Source: Sclerodactyla briareus
Taxonomy: Eukaryota; Echinodermata; Holothuroidea; Dendrochirotida; Sclerodactylidae
Length of the DNA: 64,000 nucleotides
Assembly: GCA_026419785.1 (NCBI GenBank)
Contig: JAODTK010003333.1
Span: forward strand, 496,001-560,000
Direction of reading: 5' to 3'
Part shown: positions 36,059 to 47,364 of the stretch, in pieces
How positions within the stretch are numbered: position 1 is the first letter of the stretch
Layout: the number at the start of each line of letters is the position of its first letter
Program-made: the position numbers and the translations under genes
The notes under the pieces: generated by a model
What the model was told of the DNA's origin: nothing
The model's database searches: none
Seen by the model: only the letters and a program-made list of their open reading frames with translations

Positions 36059-36879
36059 GTAGGTCAATTGTCAAGTGCGTTCCGATTATGGGACTACGGT
36101 GATTACTCCCCCCTTCCCTGTCATGCAGTGCCTACAGTTACTGACTGCATGGGGGTGCTTCAAATATTTCTAGCATTCAGTATTTATATCAGGAAATTCC
36201 AAAGACCAGACTGACTTTCATATAAGCTGTGTGATTCATAGTATTGTTCATACATAGTTATATTTTACGAAGATGCAGAAGAATTCATCATTTTATTCTG
36301 TGGACACTGTCTCACATGACATCATCATGTAGTCGGAAAAGAAATCCCTTCCAAGAACAACTACTGGAAGGTTAAAAAAGGGTAGTATTGTGAAGAATCA
36401 GTTTGCCTTCCATACTGATACCATATTGTACTGCATATATATACCCTTTTCACTGAATGATTGAAACTTTTCAAAGCCCTTTGAAGAATATATTTTGTGT
36501 CGCCATTCAATTTCTTGTTCAGATGGAACAGGACCTGATCCTCAATCATTACAGCGGAAAGATATTGGAAAACACCTTCCACATACGATTCAAAGGGTGG
36601 TAGCATGTTTCAAATGTACTTCCATTTTGCCGGAGCTGTGTGGTTTATACTCGTATTTATGACAAAATAAATGTGCTAGTTCAAAGTTTCCAAAACCAAC
36701 ATTAATACAGTTCTAATTCACAGAGTTTATGCGGGCCTCTGGAGATTGTGCATGTGTATATTGCTCAAGATCGTATGGCTTCCCATTCAAGTGGTATCAA
36801 CTATGACTTCGTACTTGAAACAACCCGGGAATATTCTCCCTTTGCTATTGTAATTTACATGTAATCCACTTGTAAAAAT
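36059..36879. other. Unassigned intergenic DNA
   Basis: No recognised feature; an 81-codon minus-strand frame (36361-36606) matches no family. Confidence 0.45.
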
Positions 36880-37070
36880 ACTAGTCTCTGAGAAGGATTG
36901 TTGTTATGGGTGGTAGGTGTTGATGGTTACTTTCTGATAGGAAGGGACAGTAGAATTCGGAATGTTGAGTGATTTCACACAAAGGAAACTATGGGAGCAA
37001 TAAAAATACAAATTTTATGAATTGGTCTCATAAAATGTCATACAAAATATTGCACCACAAAGGAACTCTC
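36880..37070 (+). repeat. Dispersed repeat shared with 49.3 kb
   Basis: GATTGTTGTTATGGGTGGTAG, TTGATGGTTACTT and GAATGTTGAGTGATTTCAC correspond to 49270-49430 (GGTAGGCATTGATGGTTACTT, AACGTTGAGGTTATTTCAC). Confidence 0.6.
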
Positions 37071-38154
37071 CCTAATTTCTTTGCTTTAATGGCAATCTCT
37101 GAAGGTTAATAATTCCATATATTATGGATATAGTATTGAGATGCGTTGAACCTGCAAATATTAATCGGTATATCCTATTCCAGGGTTCAAACCCCGTCCT
37201 CATACCACATGTCCATTGCGAATTTATTGACACTTCAAGTGTTAGGTGTGGGGGAGTCTCAGCGTACTGTACATACCACAAAATCCCTTTTGGCACTCAT
37301 TTATGATGTTGTGTGCCAAACAAAGAAACAAGTGCTCTATGATTCTGTTGTTTTTTCATGTTTGAAAAATTTGACATTTGCTCCGCTGGAAAACCACATG
37401 TAGCAGGACATATGTAGCAGGATCACAAGCCACAACATGTCATCATAGCGAACCTTGCTTGTAAAGTCATAACCAATTGATTGTTCGAGAAAAAACAAAG
37501 AGAAAATTTCTGGGTCACTTCTTTTGAGCAGAATATTGCGCGACCAATATCGCAAAATACCCATAGGACGTTCATCACTTCAATGTTTCAACACTTCGAG
37601 GGTCCATAACAAAATGTCATATGGAGATGGCATTCAGACTAGTAGGTTGAGAATATCTTTACTCTTTAAAAAGGAATCAGGCATACTTCAAGCCCGGCCT
37701 AAGCCTTGATGTGACCAGCATGCCCTCAGCTTCTGGAAGTTTCGTTTTGACATTGGGGTTAGAGGTATAACAGCTGTGATATGGAAATTACTTCCTATTT
37801 AAACTGATATCAAATAGCAATGATACCATTATTTGGAGGAGCAAAAAACTGAAAATTACTTGGCAAAATTTTTTTAACCGAAGAGTCTGACGAGGAGCAG
37901 GCCTTTGAGGAGTCATGACGAGGATGATGAAAAGACGATGTTGGTAGCAAAGGGATCTGCTCGGATGAAGCAATGTCCAGTTCAGAATCGGGGGCGAAGG
38001 ATCGTATGTGGGTCAACTCTAGCGAAGGCCCAGCATGTGAGAGAAAAAAAACTGCTTCACAGGTAAATAAGAATGTGATCGCAATTGACAATCTCTAACA
38101 TAAGTTTGTGGCTGAGTACGTTTTTGGTTTTTCAGGTGATGAGCGATGTGATCG
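37071..38154. other. Unassigned intergenic DNA
   Basis: GGGTTCAAACCCC near 37183 is self-complementary and B-box-like, but no tRNA fold is visible. No gene recognised. Confidence 0.45.
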
Positions 38155-38660
38155 GAGTACTCCCAACTACTTCCATATTGAATGCAAATTAGCTCGCTCA
38201 TTTCGTCTTGCCTGACCTCGTTCAGGGGATCCATATTTGGACATTCTGTCGTGGGGTGTGTCGTTGTCGTCTGTCTGTCTATTCTGTTATCGTTGCATGC
38301 AGCAATATTTCCTAAACCATTGAATGCCATCATGCTGGGAAACTTTGTTGGAGGGTAGGTCAAACCATGTAAACCTAGGTAATGCGGACATTCAGCCAAA
38401 AAATAGCTCTAGGAAATAGTTTTATGATTGAGCCATACACAGTGACTGGAATGTCCCAATGGACTTTTCTCATGGGACATTGAAGCCACTGGTCAAAATT
38501 AAAAAGGGTTGTTGGTCTCACTGAAACTTTGCTCAAGGAGAGAAATAGTGATCAATTCGTTGTGTGTGTGTGTTAGGCAGTCTGTCTGTCTTGTCTGTCT
38601 GTCTGTTGTGCGGTAGAATCTCCTGAACCGTGGAAGCCCATCATGCTGGGACCTTTATGT
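38155..38660 (+). repeat. CTGTCTGT-containing dispersed repeat, two copies
   Basis: The first copy (38155-38360) has ATGCAAATTAGCTCGCTCAT, GGGGATCCA, GTCTGTCTGTCTATTC, and GAATGCCATCATGCTGGGA. The second (about 38440-38660) has a GT/CTGT-rich stretch and GAAGCCCATCATGCTGGGA. A related copy lies at 46835-46975 (ATGCAAATGAGTTCGCTCAT, GGGGATCCAATTCC, GTCTGTCTGTTC). Confidence 0.7.
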
Positions 38661-40265
38661 GGAGTTGCGCGTGGTTAAAGAGTTGCCATGTGCATCCACT
38701 GTTCGGCCCAAAAGACCAAACATTTTCATAAATTTGACATATGCATATTAAAACTTGGCCCGAAGCTTGTGTACAAGATTATCTCTTGATCGGTAGAGCA
38801 TGGTGATGCGTCGGCAGGGGGGTCGCATTTTTGCGCGTCTAGGACGCTTTGTTTACATTGTGGACGCATAAAAACACAATAGCCCCTCACCAGTGCGTCC
38901 AGGTCTCCCTGCTCCGGACGCACAACCATTTCATGCTAAGACTTTTTTTTTTACAGTAATTGACTGCAGGGTTTTCCAACCTACTTGTAATGCAAATAAA
39001 ATGTAAGAAACACAAAGCCACAACAAACTTCAAAGGACTAGGACAAGTGATAACTTTAATGATAGTGCTAGGCTTTATCGAGTTGATAAGACGTTTAGTT
39101 GTTCACCGTATATTAGGATAGATTATTCTCTTACTTTGCTAACTTATGACAAGGGGAAGTGTGATCAATTTCTCTAACCTTATTGATGGTCAAAGCACGG
39201 ATTCTCGAACTAACAGTTGGACGTATTAGGTCAAATTCTGTCACGATTGTTTTGGGGGGACTGGTTAGGCTATGTTACCATAAGCTTTTGTGTAATGAAA
39301 GAAACACTAGGCCTAACAGGGTATCTCAGACCAGCATCGATGTTGAGGGATGGCATGGCTACTTTGTAGAGTTTTTACAGCTACTCCACTACTTTACCTG
39401 CAAGTGCCAAAAGGTGCAAGGGTTTTAGGTTAATTTTACACCACTCATGTGGCCTAAATAATTGTGTATGTCTGTGAGCAGAGACCTGCAGATCCCAGCC
39501 TTGGGATTTAGCTTAAATATCAGGGTGTGGCCCGCTTGCTCACTCTAGTATTGTGTTCGTTAACTGAAGCATAGCCAGCGTACGATATCTATAACATTAA
39601 ACGTGAGGCCTGCCTTAAGAATTGGATTGGAGGCATAACTCAAGCTAAGTAGGGGGCATCAGAATGATTGTTATTTTGTAAAGAGAACTTCCCTTGACTG
39701 CCTAAAATAAAACAGAACAACATCAGATACAGGCAAGCACAGGGGAACTAATGTAGCTACAAGTGTTCAATATCATTCCATGTGAATACTCACACGATGG
39801 TGGACAGGAGATTTGTTTCGAAGTAGAGTAATGATGGTGCAGTACATTGTGGGGTCTATTCCTGCAGGTTACTGCTTGCTATCTTAGAGGCCTCTTTAAA
39901 ATCATTCATGTTGAATGATGGTTGACTGGGAGTTGGATGCATCTGCTTAAGTCGTTGGGATTGGGATACGTTCCGTCTTGATTGTGGGCAGGCTTACGGG
40001 GTTAAAATAATATAGGCTAGTGAATGACAAGCAACATCAGTACCCTGGCTGCAAATAATGCATTATTAAAATTCCCGACTCTGATGATTGGACCCTTGAA
40101 AAAAGAGCTGGACCCCTTAGATTCAGAGATGTGGATTTTTAAGGGGTATGGAGGCCCATGCTCGGACCCACTAAATTTTGGGCTTAGCGCTACCCCTGCC
40201 CTTCGGGGTATGAAGTGTACATGACCTGATTCGATTCTTGGCATTATATATGCTAATTAAGTAGT
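38661..40265. other. Unassigned intergenic DNA
   Basis: No gene recognised. A GC-richer patch at about 38805-38930 has GGACGC/GCGTCC inverted strings. Confidence 0.45.
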
Positions 40266-40620
40266 CTAATTTGCATAATTTCTGCGATATTTTTGAAGTT
40301 CGTTGGATTTTGACGAAACTCGGTGGAGATGGTTTATCTTTAGTCCCAATAAATTTTACAGTAGGGACGAGATCACCCAAGGTCATTTAATGTTACTAAT
40401 TTGCATTTACCTATCCTAATTTGCATAATTTTATGCAGATTTTAAAGTTGGTTGAATCCTCATGAAACTTGGTGGAGATGGTTACACCTTTGATCCTGAT
40501 AAATTTAAACAACAGTGCAAACGTCACTTAAGGTCATTCAATGTGAATAATTTGCATAATTATGCAATTTTTCGAAAGTTTGTTAAATGGACGTAAAATT
40601 GGAAGAGTGCAGTACAGGGT
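40266..40620 (+). repeat. Tandem array of about 140-bp units with ATTTGCAT octamers
   Basis: Units contain CTAATTTGCATAATTT, then AAGTTnGTTGnAT, GAAACTnGGTGGAGATGGTT, ATAAATTT and AGGTCATT. Copies start near 40267, 40418 and 40548, the last partial. Four exact ATTTGCAT octamers lie at 40269, 40399, 40419 and 40550. Confidence 0.8.
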
Positions 40621-40990
40621 GCTCGTAGTTAGAGATTTGTCATGGTAATTTTTTTTTGTGTTCATTGGATCAAGCAACATCTAAAGACAAGGTCAAAAGG
40701 TCAAAGGTCAAGTTTTAAGAAAATGTGCTTATTTTAGAGTTACGGCCAAGCAAAAAAATGTCAATATTTGGGGTATGTGATAGAGCTCTATTTGCTTCAT
40801 AGACGAAACCAACTCCCGCTTCGATCTGACACCTGGTCTTCAAGTTACAAGGGGCCAAGGTCGATTTGAATACCTCTTGGGCGATAGCATAGGGCGTGTG
40901 TACTGATTACTAATGCTTGGGGCTTGGTGCATCACATCGAGGCAAGCATTTTTTCATAAAAAACTGTATGTCATCAAGTTCATTTAAGGT
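40621..40990. repeat. AGGTCA-bearing repeat segment
   Basis: Contains three direct AGGTCA half-sites at 40690-40710 (spacings 2 and 1) in a context (ACAAGGTCA, GAGTTACGGCC) like the AGGTCA family arrays elsewhere in the window. Confidence 0.5.
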
Positions 40991-42989
40991 CACTCATGGA
41001 TCAAGAACTGCCCCCCAAATAAAACTTTCCGGCAACCGGTTCTAGTGACTGGATTTGATATGTCGGAATTTGGGGACAGGCAGCATATTATCAAGGGTAA
41101 AATTTTTCATAAAAACTGTAATTCATTAAAGGTCATTATCAGTTCACTTATGGACAAAATAATTCCAAATAATAACATCCCCTGCATCAGCCCTCCAATA
41201 CGGTATGGTGATATTGCTTGATGTTTGTGAGCAAGGTGCCTCATTTATGATGGAAATGCCAAAAACTTATGTGATCAAAGGCAATTCAATTGGTCCTGCA
41301 TCTTATTGTGAGAATATGAAATTAATAAATAGCCCGACAACACTCCATAATTTTTTTTATTAATTATAACCCTCTCAGCTACCACCCATTTAAGAAGGTA
41401 TAGGCTAGCTCAGCATCATCCTATCAATAAAGCACAGCATATCTAAGTTGATTTTTTACCTCATTCCAACTTTCAAAACCCCTCAGGTATGGTAGTTCCA
41501 TTCATCTTAACTATTATTCCTATCGTAACAGAACAGATTTTTAATCTATGGTCTTATATCAACTTCATCGGCATACAAAATGTTTTTGTTGAGGACATGG
41601 TTGCACAAAGTGATTGAGCAGCTGATAGAGTGGAATCCCCCTACTGTATATCACCTTATATAGTCCAAAAAAATAGTCCAGCATACAGTAGGGCCTACTG
41701 TACATGTCAACAGCCAACAGCCTGAGGGGGTCATGTTACACCTGCAGGAGCTTAGCCTAATTAGATGGCTTTCCACTCTAGACAGGGGATGGGTGCAAGT
41801 AGCTGTGAGAGGGGTGGGTGTGAACTCCTCGGAGTTTTACTGGAGTAGTAGATGTATATAAAAGGGCATCGCTTTGATGATAGATGCTATTGCTATAGTT
41901 CTTTTTTTCCATTACCATCCCCACTTATTTCTATAGTTATCGCCATATAAAATTGTATTATATGAATGTTTTTATTACATTATTATTTACATAGACTGGA
42001 GGTCCATTCATTGTCTATTTTTGGCATGGCTCATTTCCAATTTCAAGTTCGGTTGATTTTCATGAACCTTACGAAGAGTAATTTGAGAATATATTTTGAA
42101 ATCAGACAATGTGTCATGGATTTTCTGTTGGCTATTGTGTCAAATTTACCTTGGTAATTGTTTTTGCTGGTGACTAAAGAACAAATCACTGATTAATGCA
42201 AACCAGGTGTACACTGGGGGCAATTGCCCTTGTTTTCTTCCTTGTCTGCTGAAATTCCTTTGGCATGAATTTTTGATGCATTAACAACTTGCATTGCCGA
42301 GGAATCGCACAGCACTGTGAGACCGATTACACATCACGGTTAACAAAATAAATTGTTGTTCATGAGGTTCAATTGTTTCACACTGTCCACAGGACAAACG
42401 GGGCAGCATTTATTGAAACATGGACCATAGGCCGTCTCATTAAAAAAAAAATGTCATTTGTAAGAAATGTTCTCTTAAGCAAATTGACAATATCCACGAA
42501 AATGTTAAATAGTACGGGAACTACTTGTGATGGGGGGATAAGGTGTGGATATCTTGTTGTAAGGAGACATGCACTGCTTAGTGATTAAAGAAGTGGGGAC
42601 GACACACATTCATTTTATTAACCTGTGATAGCACTAGATAATGGAATGAAGAATGCCTTATCTGGTCTAAGTAAAAATGTGCACTTCGATTGACAACCGC
42701 AGCTGTGAATATATCCTCTTGTCTAAGTTTTGTCTGGGGAGGTGTACCCTATCTGTTCGCACTATCTTATAAGAGGCCCGCTAGGGGCCCTGACCAATTG
42801 GAGCAAGACTTGTTACGGGGAGGTCACTGCGGGCACACCTAGAAATGGGTGAAGGGGGCTTACAATTGCAGGAAAGCCCATATCAAGCAGATTGTTAACA
42901 ATGTCTTAACACTGACTAGTAAAACAGTGCATAACAAGGGAAGGTTGTTTCAAAATGTCATGATTCTGGCCTGGGAAAGAGTTGTAGGT
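40991..42989. other. Unassigned intergenic DNA
   Basis: Short frames only (for example 41966-42157 and 42373-42588), without recognisable domains. No repeat partner seen. Confidence 0.4.
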
Positions 42990-43262
42990 TTGCTAGGATC
43001 TCTAATAAAATGTGCAAATTATCAATCACTATGTTAAAAGTTCATTACAAAACAGCTACTATAATGAGCCCGAATGAACTGACACTGCAGTTGCCATTTT
43101 AAAAAAAATGAATAATTGCCACTGGCACCTATACAGAGATAGCCATACATTTTATCCCCTTCCATATTGCACTCTTAATATGTCTGTGTTCCAATCACAC
43201 TTATGAACATCTCAGTCAGTCCCAGGTATTCACAAAGTTGATTGCAATATGCACACAGCCTG
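42990..43262 (+). repeat. Long repeat copy A, left part
   Basis: Aligns with 47365-47640 (AAACAGCTACTA, GAACTnACACTG, GAGATAGCCAnnATACATTTTATC, TTGATTGCAATATGCACACA). It is interrupted at 43263-43270 by the LINE. Confidence 0.85.
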
Positions 43263-43270
43263 GACACTCT
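43263..43270 (+). repeat. Target-site duplication GACACTCT, left
   Basis: GACACTCT recurs at 46128-46135. The uninterrupted site GACACTCT is at about 47640-47649 in copy B. Confidence 0.8.
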
Positions 43271-43749
43271 AGTATGCGGGTACATTCGGTACCTCACGGT
43301 GTGACTCCTGTGCCTTGCATAGTCCGGATGGCCTCGGGCAGCCCCCCTGGCACCCGTCTCCCCCCCCCCCCGGACGGGTAACGTCTTGTCAGGCTATAGG
43401 TTCATCCTAGCTGTACCTATGTTCCCCACCCTTGCCTACTCGAGCAGCAGGAGTTGGCAGTGTACGTTCGGTGGCCGTCATCTTTTTATTTTCCTGGCAC
43501 CTACAAGCAGTTTTTGTCAAGGCCTATGAATCTCCAAGCGTGAGCACCGTTTGCGCAAGCACAATCCATGGGGAGGGGGGGCGGGGGGAGGGTATCACGC
43601 GCTCGGCGTCTCTTCAGCTCTATGAAAGGTCCCTTACATCATCAGCGACTGGCAACTGGAATTCTTCTAATCGTAGGACAGCCGTTGCCCGGCAGGGTTT
43701 GGTGTTCGGCAGGCGCAGCCAGGTCGTCATTCGCTACGCCCCACTAACT

Positions 43750-44515
43750 TTAGCTTGCTGGAATGTCCCCTCTTTATGCATCACCTCAGACTTCAACAAC
43801 CCTGTTTCCTAGGAAATCAGCCATCATCAATACAGAACTCACATGTCCTAGGTTTGACATGCTGCCCTCAGCGAAACCTGTTTGACAGGACTGGTCAAGA
43901 AGAGAGAATCTAACTTCACCCTCTTCTTGACTGGCCTATCCGATTTGTGATAGACCCATCATGGTGGTGGGTTTTGCAGTCCACAACAGCCGCTTGATTG
44001 CATCACTCAGCCGCCCCACCTCGCCTCGCCTCACATCACTCAGGCTGTGTTTTAACCAGGGATCTATAAGCATCATCTCTGCTACTCTCCACATTATGCT
44101 CCACACCAGAGGAAAAGGATGACTTTATCACGTTTGGATGAAACCATCCGCAGCATTCCTCACGAGGTGATGAAATTTCATCCTTGGTGACTTCATTGCT
44201 AGAGTATGCTCTGATGCAGAAGCTTGGCATGACGTAATTGGTCCACATAGCCTTGTAACATGAAATGATAATGGTCAGCGCATGTTAGAAGTCCGTGCGC
44301 GTCACAAGCTCTGTATTCCGTTCCACCTTCTACCCTTGTAAGCCGCGATCGAGACTCACCTGGATGCACCCTCGCTCAGGACACTGGCACCAAATCGATC
44401 ACATCATGGTGAGAAGAAGACAACTTTGTTGCGTTAAATCCTGTCACAGTATGCACTCTGCTGACTGTGATACAGATCATGCCCTGGATCGTTGTAAGCT
44501 GAAACTGCAACCTAA
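43750..44515 (+). pseudogene. Decayed LINE endonuclease
   Basis: The product would be an apurinic-like endonuclease that nicks the insertion site. In order: LACWNVPSLC (about 43750-43779), matching the family pattern with the catalytic Asn of the WNV motif; a segment corresponding to ALSETxLTG near 43875; GVGFAVHNS near 43969; GDFIARV (family GDFNARV, here with Ile at the Asn position) at 44187-44207; a segment GHWHQIDHIMVRR near 44380-44415; and HSADCDTDHALDRCKL at 44450-44500, which holds the final Asp-His pair. Several frame changes separate these blocks, so no full-length enzyme can be made. Confidence 0.85.
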
Positions 44516-44733
44516 GAATTCCATTCAGCGTCCAGCCCACACCAATCCCACGCATCGACATCCCAAAAAACCAGCGATCCTTCATATGTCAGTAAGTTCC
44601 AACACCTATTGGCCAAAAGTTCATCAACCACCCTGCAACTGGGGACCCCCAAGAAGACTGGACACGTCTCAAGTCAACGGTGATGGCCTCTTCAATGAAT
44701 ACCTTTGGGAGATGTAAGCGAGCACTTGCAACA

Positions 44734-46070
44734 ATTACAGAGACATCTCAATGCTGAGTTTCGGCTGAAAAACATTGCTCGATCACTCTCCTGAGGCTGC
44801 AGTCATTGCAGAGTCGATTCTACGAAGCCAATGCGGGTTCAGAGAATCTCGTTCCACAGTTTGACATGGTTTTCCCACACAGCTCCAGATAATTGTGTTG
44901 GGCAAAAGAAGCCTATCTCCATCGTTTTTGTCGACCTACACTAAAGCGTTCGCTTTATGTGATTATGTGATTATGTGATTGCTCAGGACTCCCCTATTCT
45001 CAGCGCCTTGGCTGTCCAGAGCCACTACTGACCTCCTGATGGCTTTCCAACACAACATGAAATCCACTGTGCAGTTTGGCAACTCCAGATCGCATGAATT
45101 CCACATCACTGCGGAGTCAAACAAGGGTGTCTCTTGGCCCACGCTTTTTAGCCTATTCTTCTCAGCATTGATTCGCCGTGCTTTCCATAGCCTTCCGGAA
45201 TCCTGGTCCACAACTCAGAGTAATTCAAGCTTTTCCAACCTATCACGACTACAAGCAAAACAAGCTATCCAAAGTTATGATCCGGGAGCTGCTATATGCT
45301 GATGACGCTGCCATCATGTCGTACTCACGAGAAGAGCTCCAGGCAATGTGTAACTCCTTTTCGTCAGGCCTGCAAGGAATTTCTCAGAAGATCACCCTGG
45401 GGAAAACAGTAGTTCTTGCCAAAATGCATGACAGATCCTAAAATTCGATTGAATATACTCCTCTCACAGTTGTCCCAAACTTTGCCTACCTGGGCTCGAC
45501 AATCTCCAACAACTGCAACTCTGGATGCTGAATTGGCTACTTGTCTGGGTATCCACTTTTGGCCGGCTACAGTCTCGTGTTGGAAACAACAATCTGTCAT
45601 TAAGCTCATGTTGAAGGTTTCACGAAGCATGTATCTGAGTATCCTTCTTATGGGAGTAATGCTGGACACCTACCGCAAGCATGAAACCGCCTCAACACCT
45701 TCCACTTCATATGTCTTTAGTCCCTCCTGTGAAATATCTTGGAAGACAATATTCCCGAACACCGATGTTGCTATTAACAACAGGAGCCCTGGATATGTAA
45801 CGTGCACGGCGCTCTGCTGATAGGCCACGTCCGCTGAATGGATGACAATCGCCTCCCTAACAATCATGTATGGCAAACTGCTGGATGCCCCATGTCCCCG
45901 TGACGACCCAAGCTGCTATTCAAGGATGTCCTTAAGCCGCCCTTGCCCTTCAATATCCCTGCTTTCAACCTGACGAAACAGCGGCCAACCGATCCATGTT
46001 GAGGTCCTCCATCACCAAGGGAAAGGTCATAGCCACCCAATCCTATGTTTCATTTTTGTAACGAATGCCG
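44734..46070 (+). pseudogene. Decayed LINE reverse transcriptase and C-terminal region
   Basis: Pieces appear in family order: NYRDISMLS (44734-44760), SQCGFRESRSTV (about 44815-44860), a KAF segment before 44960, GVSWPTLFSLFFSALI (about 45127-45174), the catalytic YADD within RELLYADDAAIMSY (45286-45325), YLGSTISNNCNSG (near 45486-45525), RLNTFHFICL (near 45690-45720) and an HVR-MDD segment (near 45825-45850). The last two correspond to the conserved RRLNTFHLRCLR and GHVxRMDD regions after the polymerase. The many frame changes could be old decay, assembly errors or both. Confidence 0.87.
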
Positions 46071-46127
46071 AGCTATGAAGCAGCCGCACCTCATCGTCCG
46101 TACACGACCGGATAGGCCAGATGATGA

Positions 46128-46135
46128 GACACTCT
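46128..46135 (+). repeat. Target-site duplication GACACTCT, right
   Basis: Second copy of the 8-bp duplication, directly after the GATGATGA tail. Confidence 0.8.
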
Positions 46136-46835
46136 GCAGAGAAACAGTAGAAAGCTGTCATTTCATTTTGCAGTAAATTGGTAATTGTACCTGTGTTCAG
46201 ACACCTTCACTTTTTGGGAATCCCCTTGTGCCAATGGCAATTATAAAATTTGATCACACATCACCATACATTCAATTTGAGAATGTGTAAACACATGTAC
46301 CCTAAACGTATCTCGAGGTGTGATTAGTCAGAAGGCCTGGCCATATCGAGGCGTTACTGCCAACCTTCCCATGGTGGCATACTTCGACACACTAGGCAAG
46401 TTTCTTTCAAATGCATACCCTCTCGCACCCTCTGGTCTCGCAGGATGACAGAATTAATTCCACATTGATATCATATCATTGTGGATGGGTGCAGCATCTA
46501 TTGCAACTGTTTCATTTTGAAGTTTTACAGACTCTTGGGGGAATCTGTGTCTTGAAAGTACCAAATGCATGACATTTCTTTGAAATCTGCAGTTTCGTGC
46601 TCTGCCACGTCACCCTATCTCTCTTCCTTCCTATCTGTCCTTCTGTCTATCTATCCATCCAGCCATCCATCCATCCAATCTGTAAACTTCTGTTTTGGGG
46701 GCCTCAAATGTTTGTCCCGTGACAAATGTTGACCAACTGGACATACATGTTTAATGGCACATGAGTCATCATTGGTCCCTTCAAGGCAAGTTGACTTCTC
46801 TAAGTCAATGCCCAAAGTTGATTGATCGAATGCAA
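46136..46835 (+). repeat. Long repeat copy A, right part
   Basis: Continues the alignment with copy B: CATTTTGCAGTAAATTG, TGTGCCAA, ATCACACATCACCAT and ATTCAATTTnnGAATGTGTAA (to 46300); then CCATATCnAGGCGTT and GGTGGCATACTT; then GAATCTGTGTCTTGAAAGTA, a TATCTATCCATCC-rich stretch and TGGCACATGnGTCATCATTGG. It lacks about 550 bp present in copy B at roughly 47985-48560. Confidence 0.85.
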
Positions 46836-47364
46836 ATGAGTTCGCTCATTTTCTTTTTGCCTGAACTTTGGTTCAAGGGGATCCAATTCCGTCACTTCTG
46901 TTGTGTGTATGTCTGTCTGTTCGTATGTATACATTGCAGCAATATCTTGTAACTCAGACCTGCCTCATGCTGCAGGCTTTGTTTGGGTGGTAGGTGTATG
47001 GTCAAGTGTTGTTGTGCAACCATTTCACTGCTGGGGCATATTTTATTCCATCGAGCTATCAAATCATGCACCAAAATGCGAATTCGAGGAATGCACAAAC
47101 ACTATGAGAATTACCCTCACTTTTAACACAATATTTTTTAAATAAAGTTCAATTTGTATCACATGTCAAACATAGGCCTCATTCTAAAAAAATGTTGGTC
47201 AATGTAACTCTGTAGCAACAATTCACATGTTATAACCAATTGGAGGGGGGGGGGGGCACGTAACACATGTGCATAACATATGAGTACTAGTCTATTAGGT
47301 ACTTTGAATGTTTTTTTTCAATTCTTCTATTTTCTGGCCTGAAAAATAGTGGCAGATTGCCTAA
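46836..47364. other. CTGTCTGT repeat copy and unassigned DNA
   Basis: 46835-46975 is related to the repeat at 38155-38360. The remainder has a G-run near 47246-47255 and nothing else recognised. Confidence 0.5.

Larger units (their letters stand above)
43271..46127 (+). mobile_element. APE-type LINE inserted in long repeat copy A
   Basis: A non-LTR retrotransposon of about 2.86 kb. It has an untranslated, GC-rich 5' part (43271-43740), an APE-like endonuclease remnant, a reverse transcriptase remnant and a tail ending in GATGATGA. An 8-bp duplication of GACACTCT flanks it. The endonuclease and RT patterns resemble those often annotated as craniofacial development protein 2-like in invertebrate genomes; I think it is RTE-like but cannot place the clade. 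Confidence 0.9.

Noticed and set aside
37178-37200. tRNA-like B box GGGTTCAAACCCC
   Set aside because: The string is palindromic, and neither strand gives an A box or acceptor stem.
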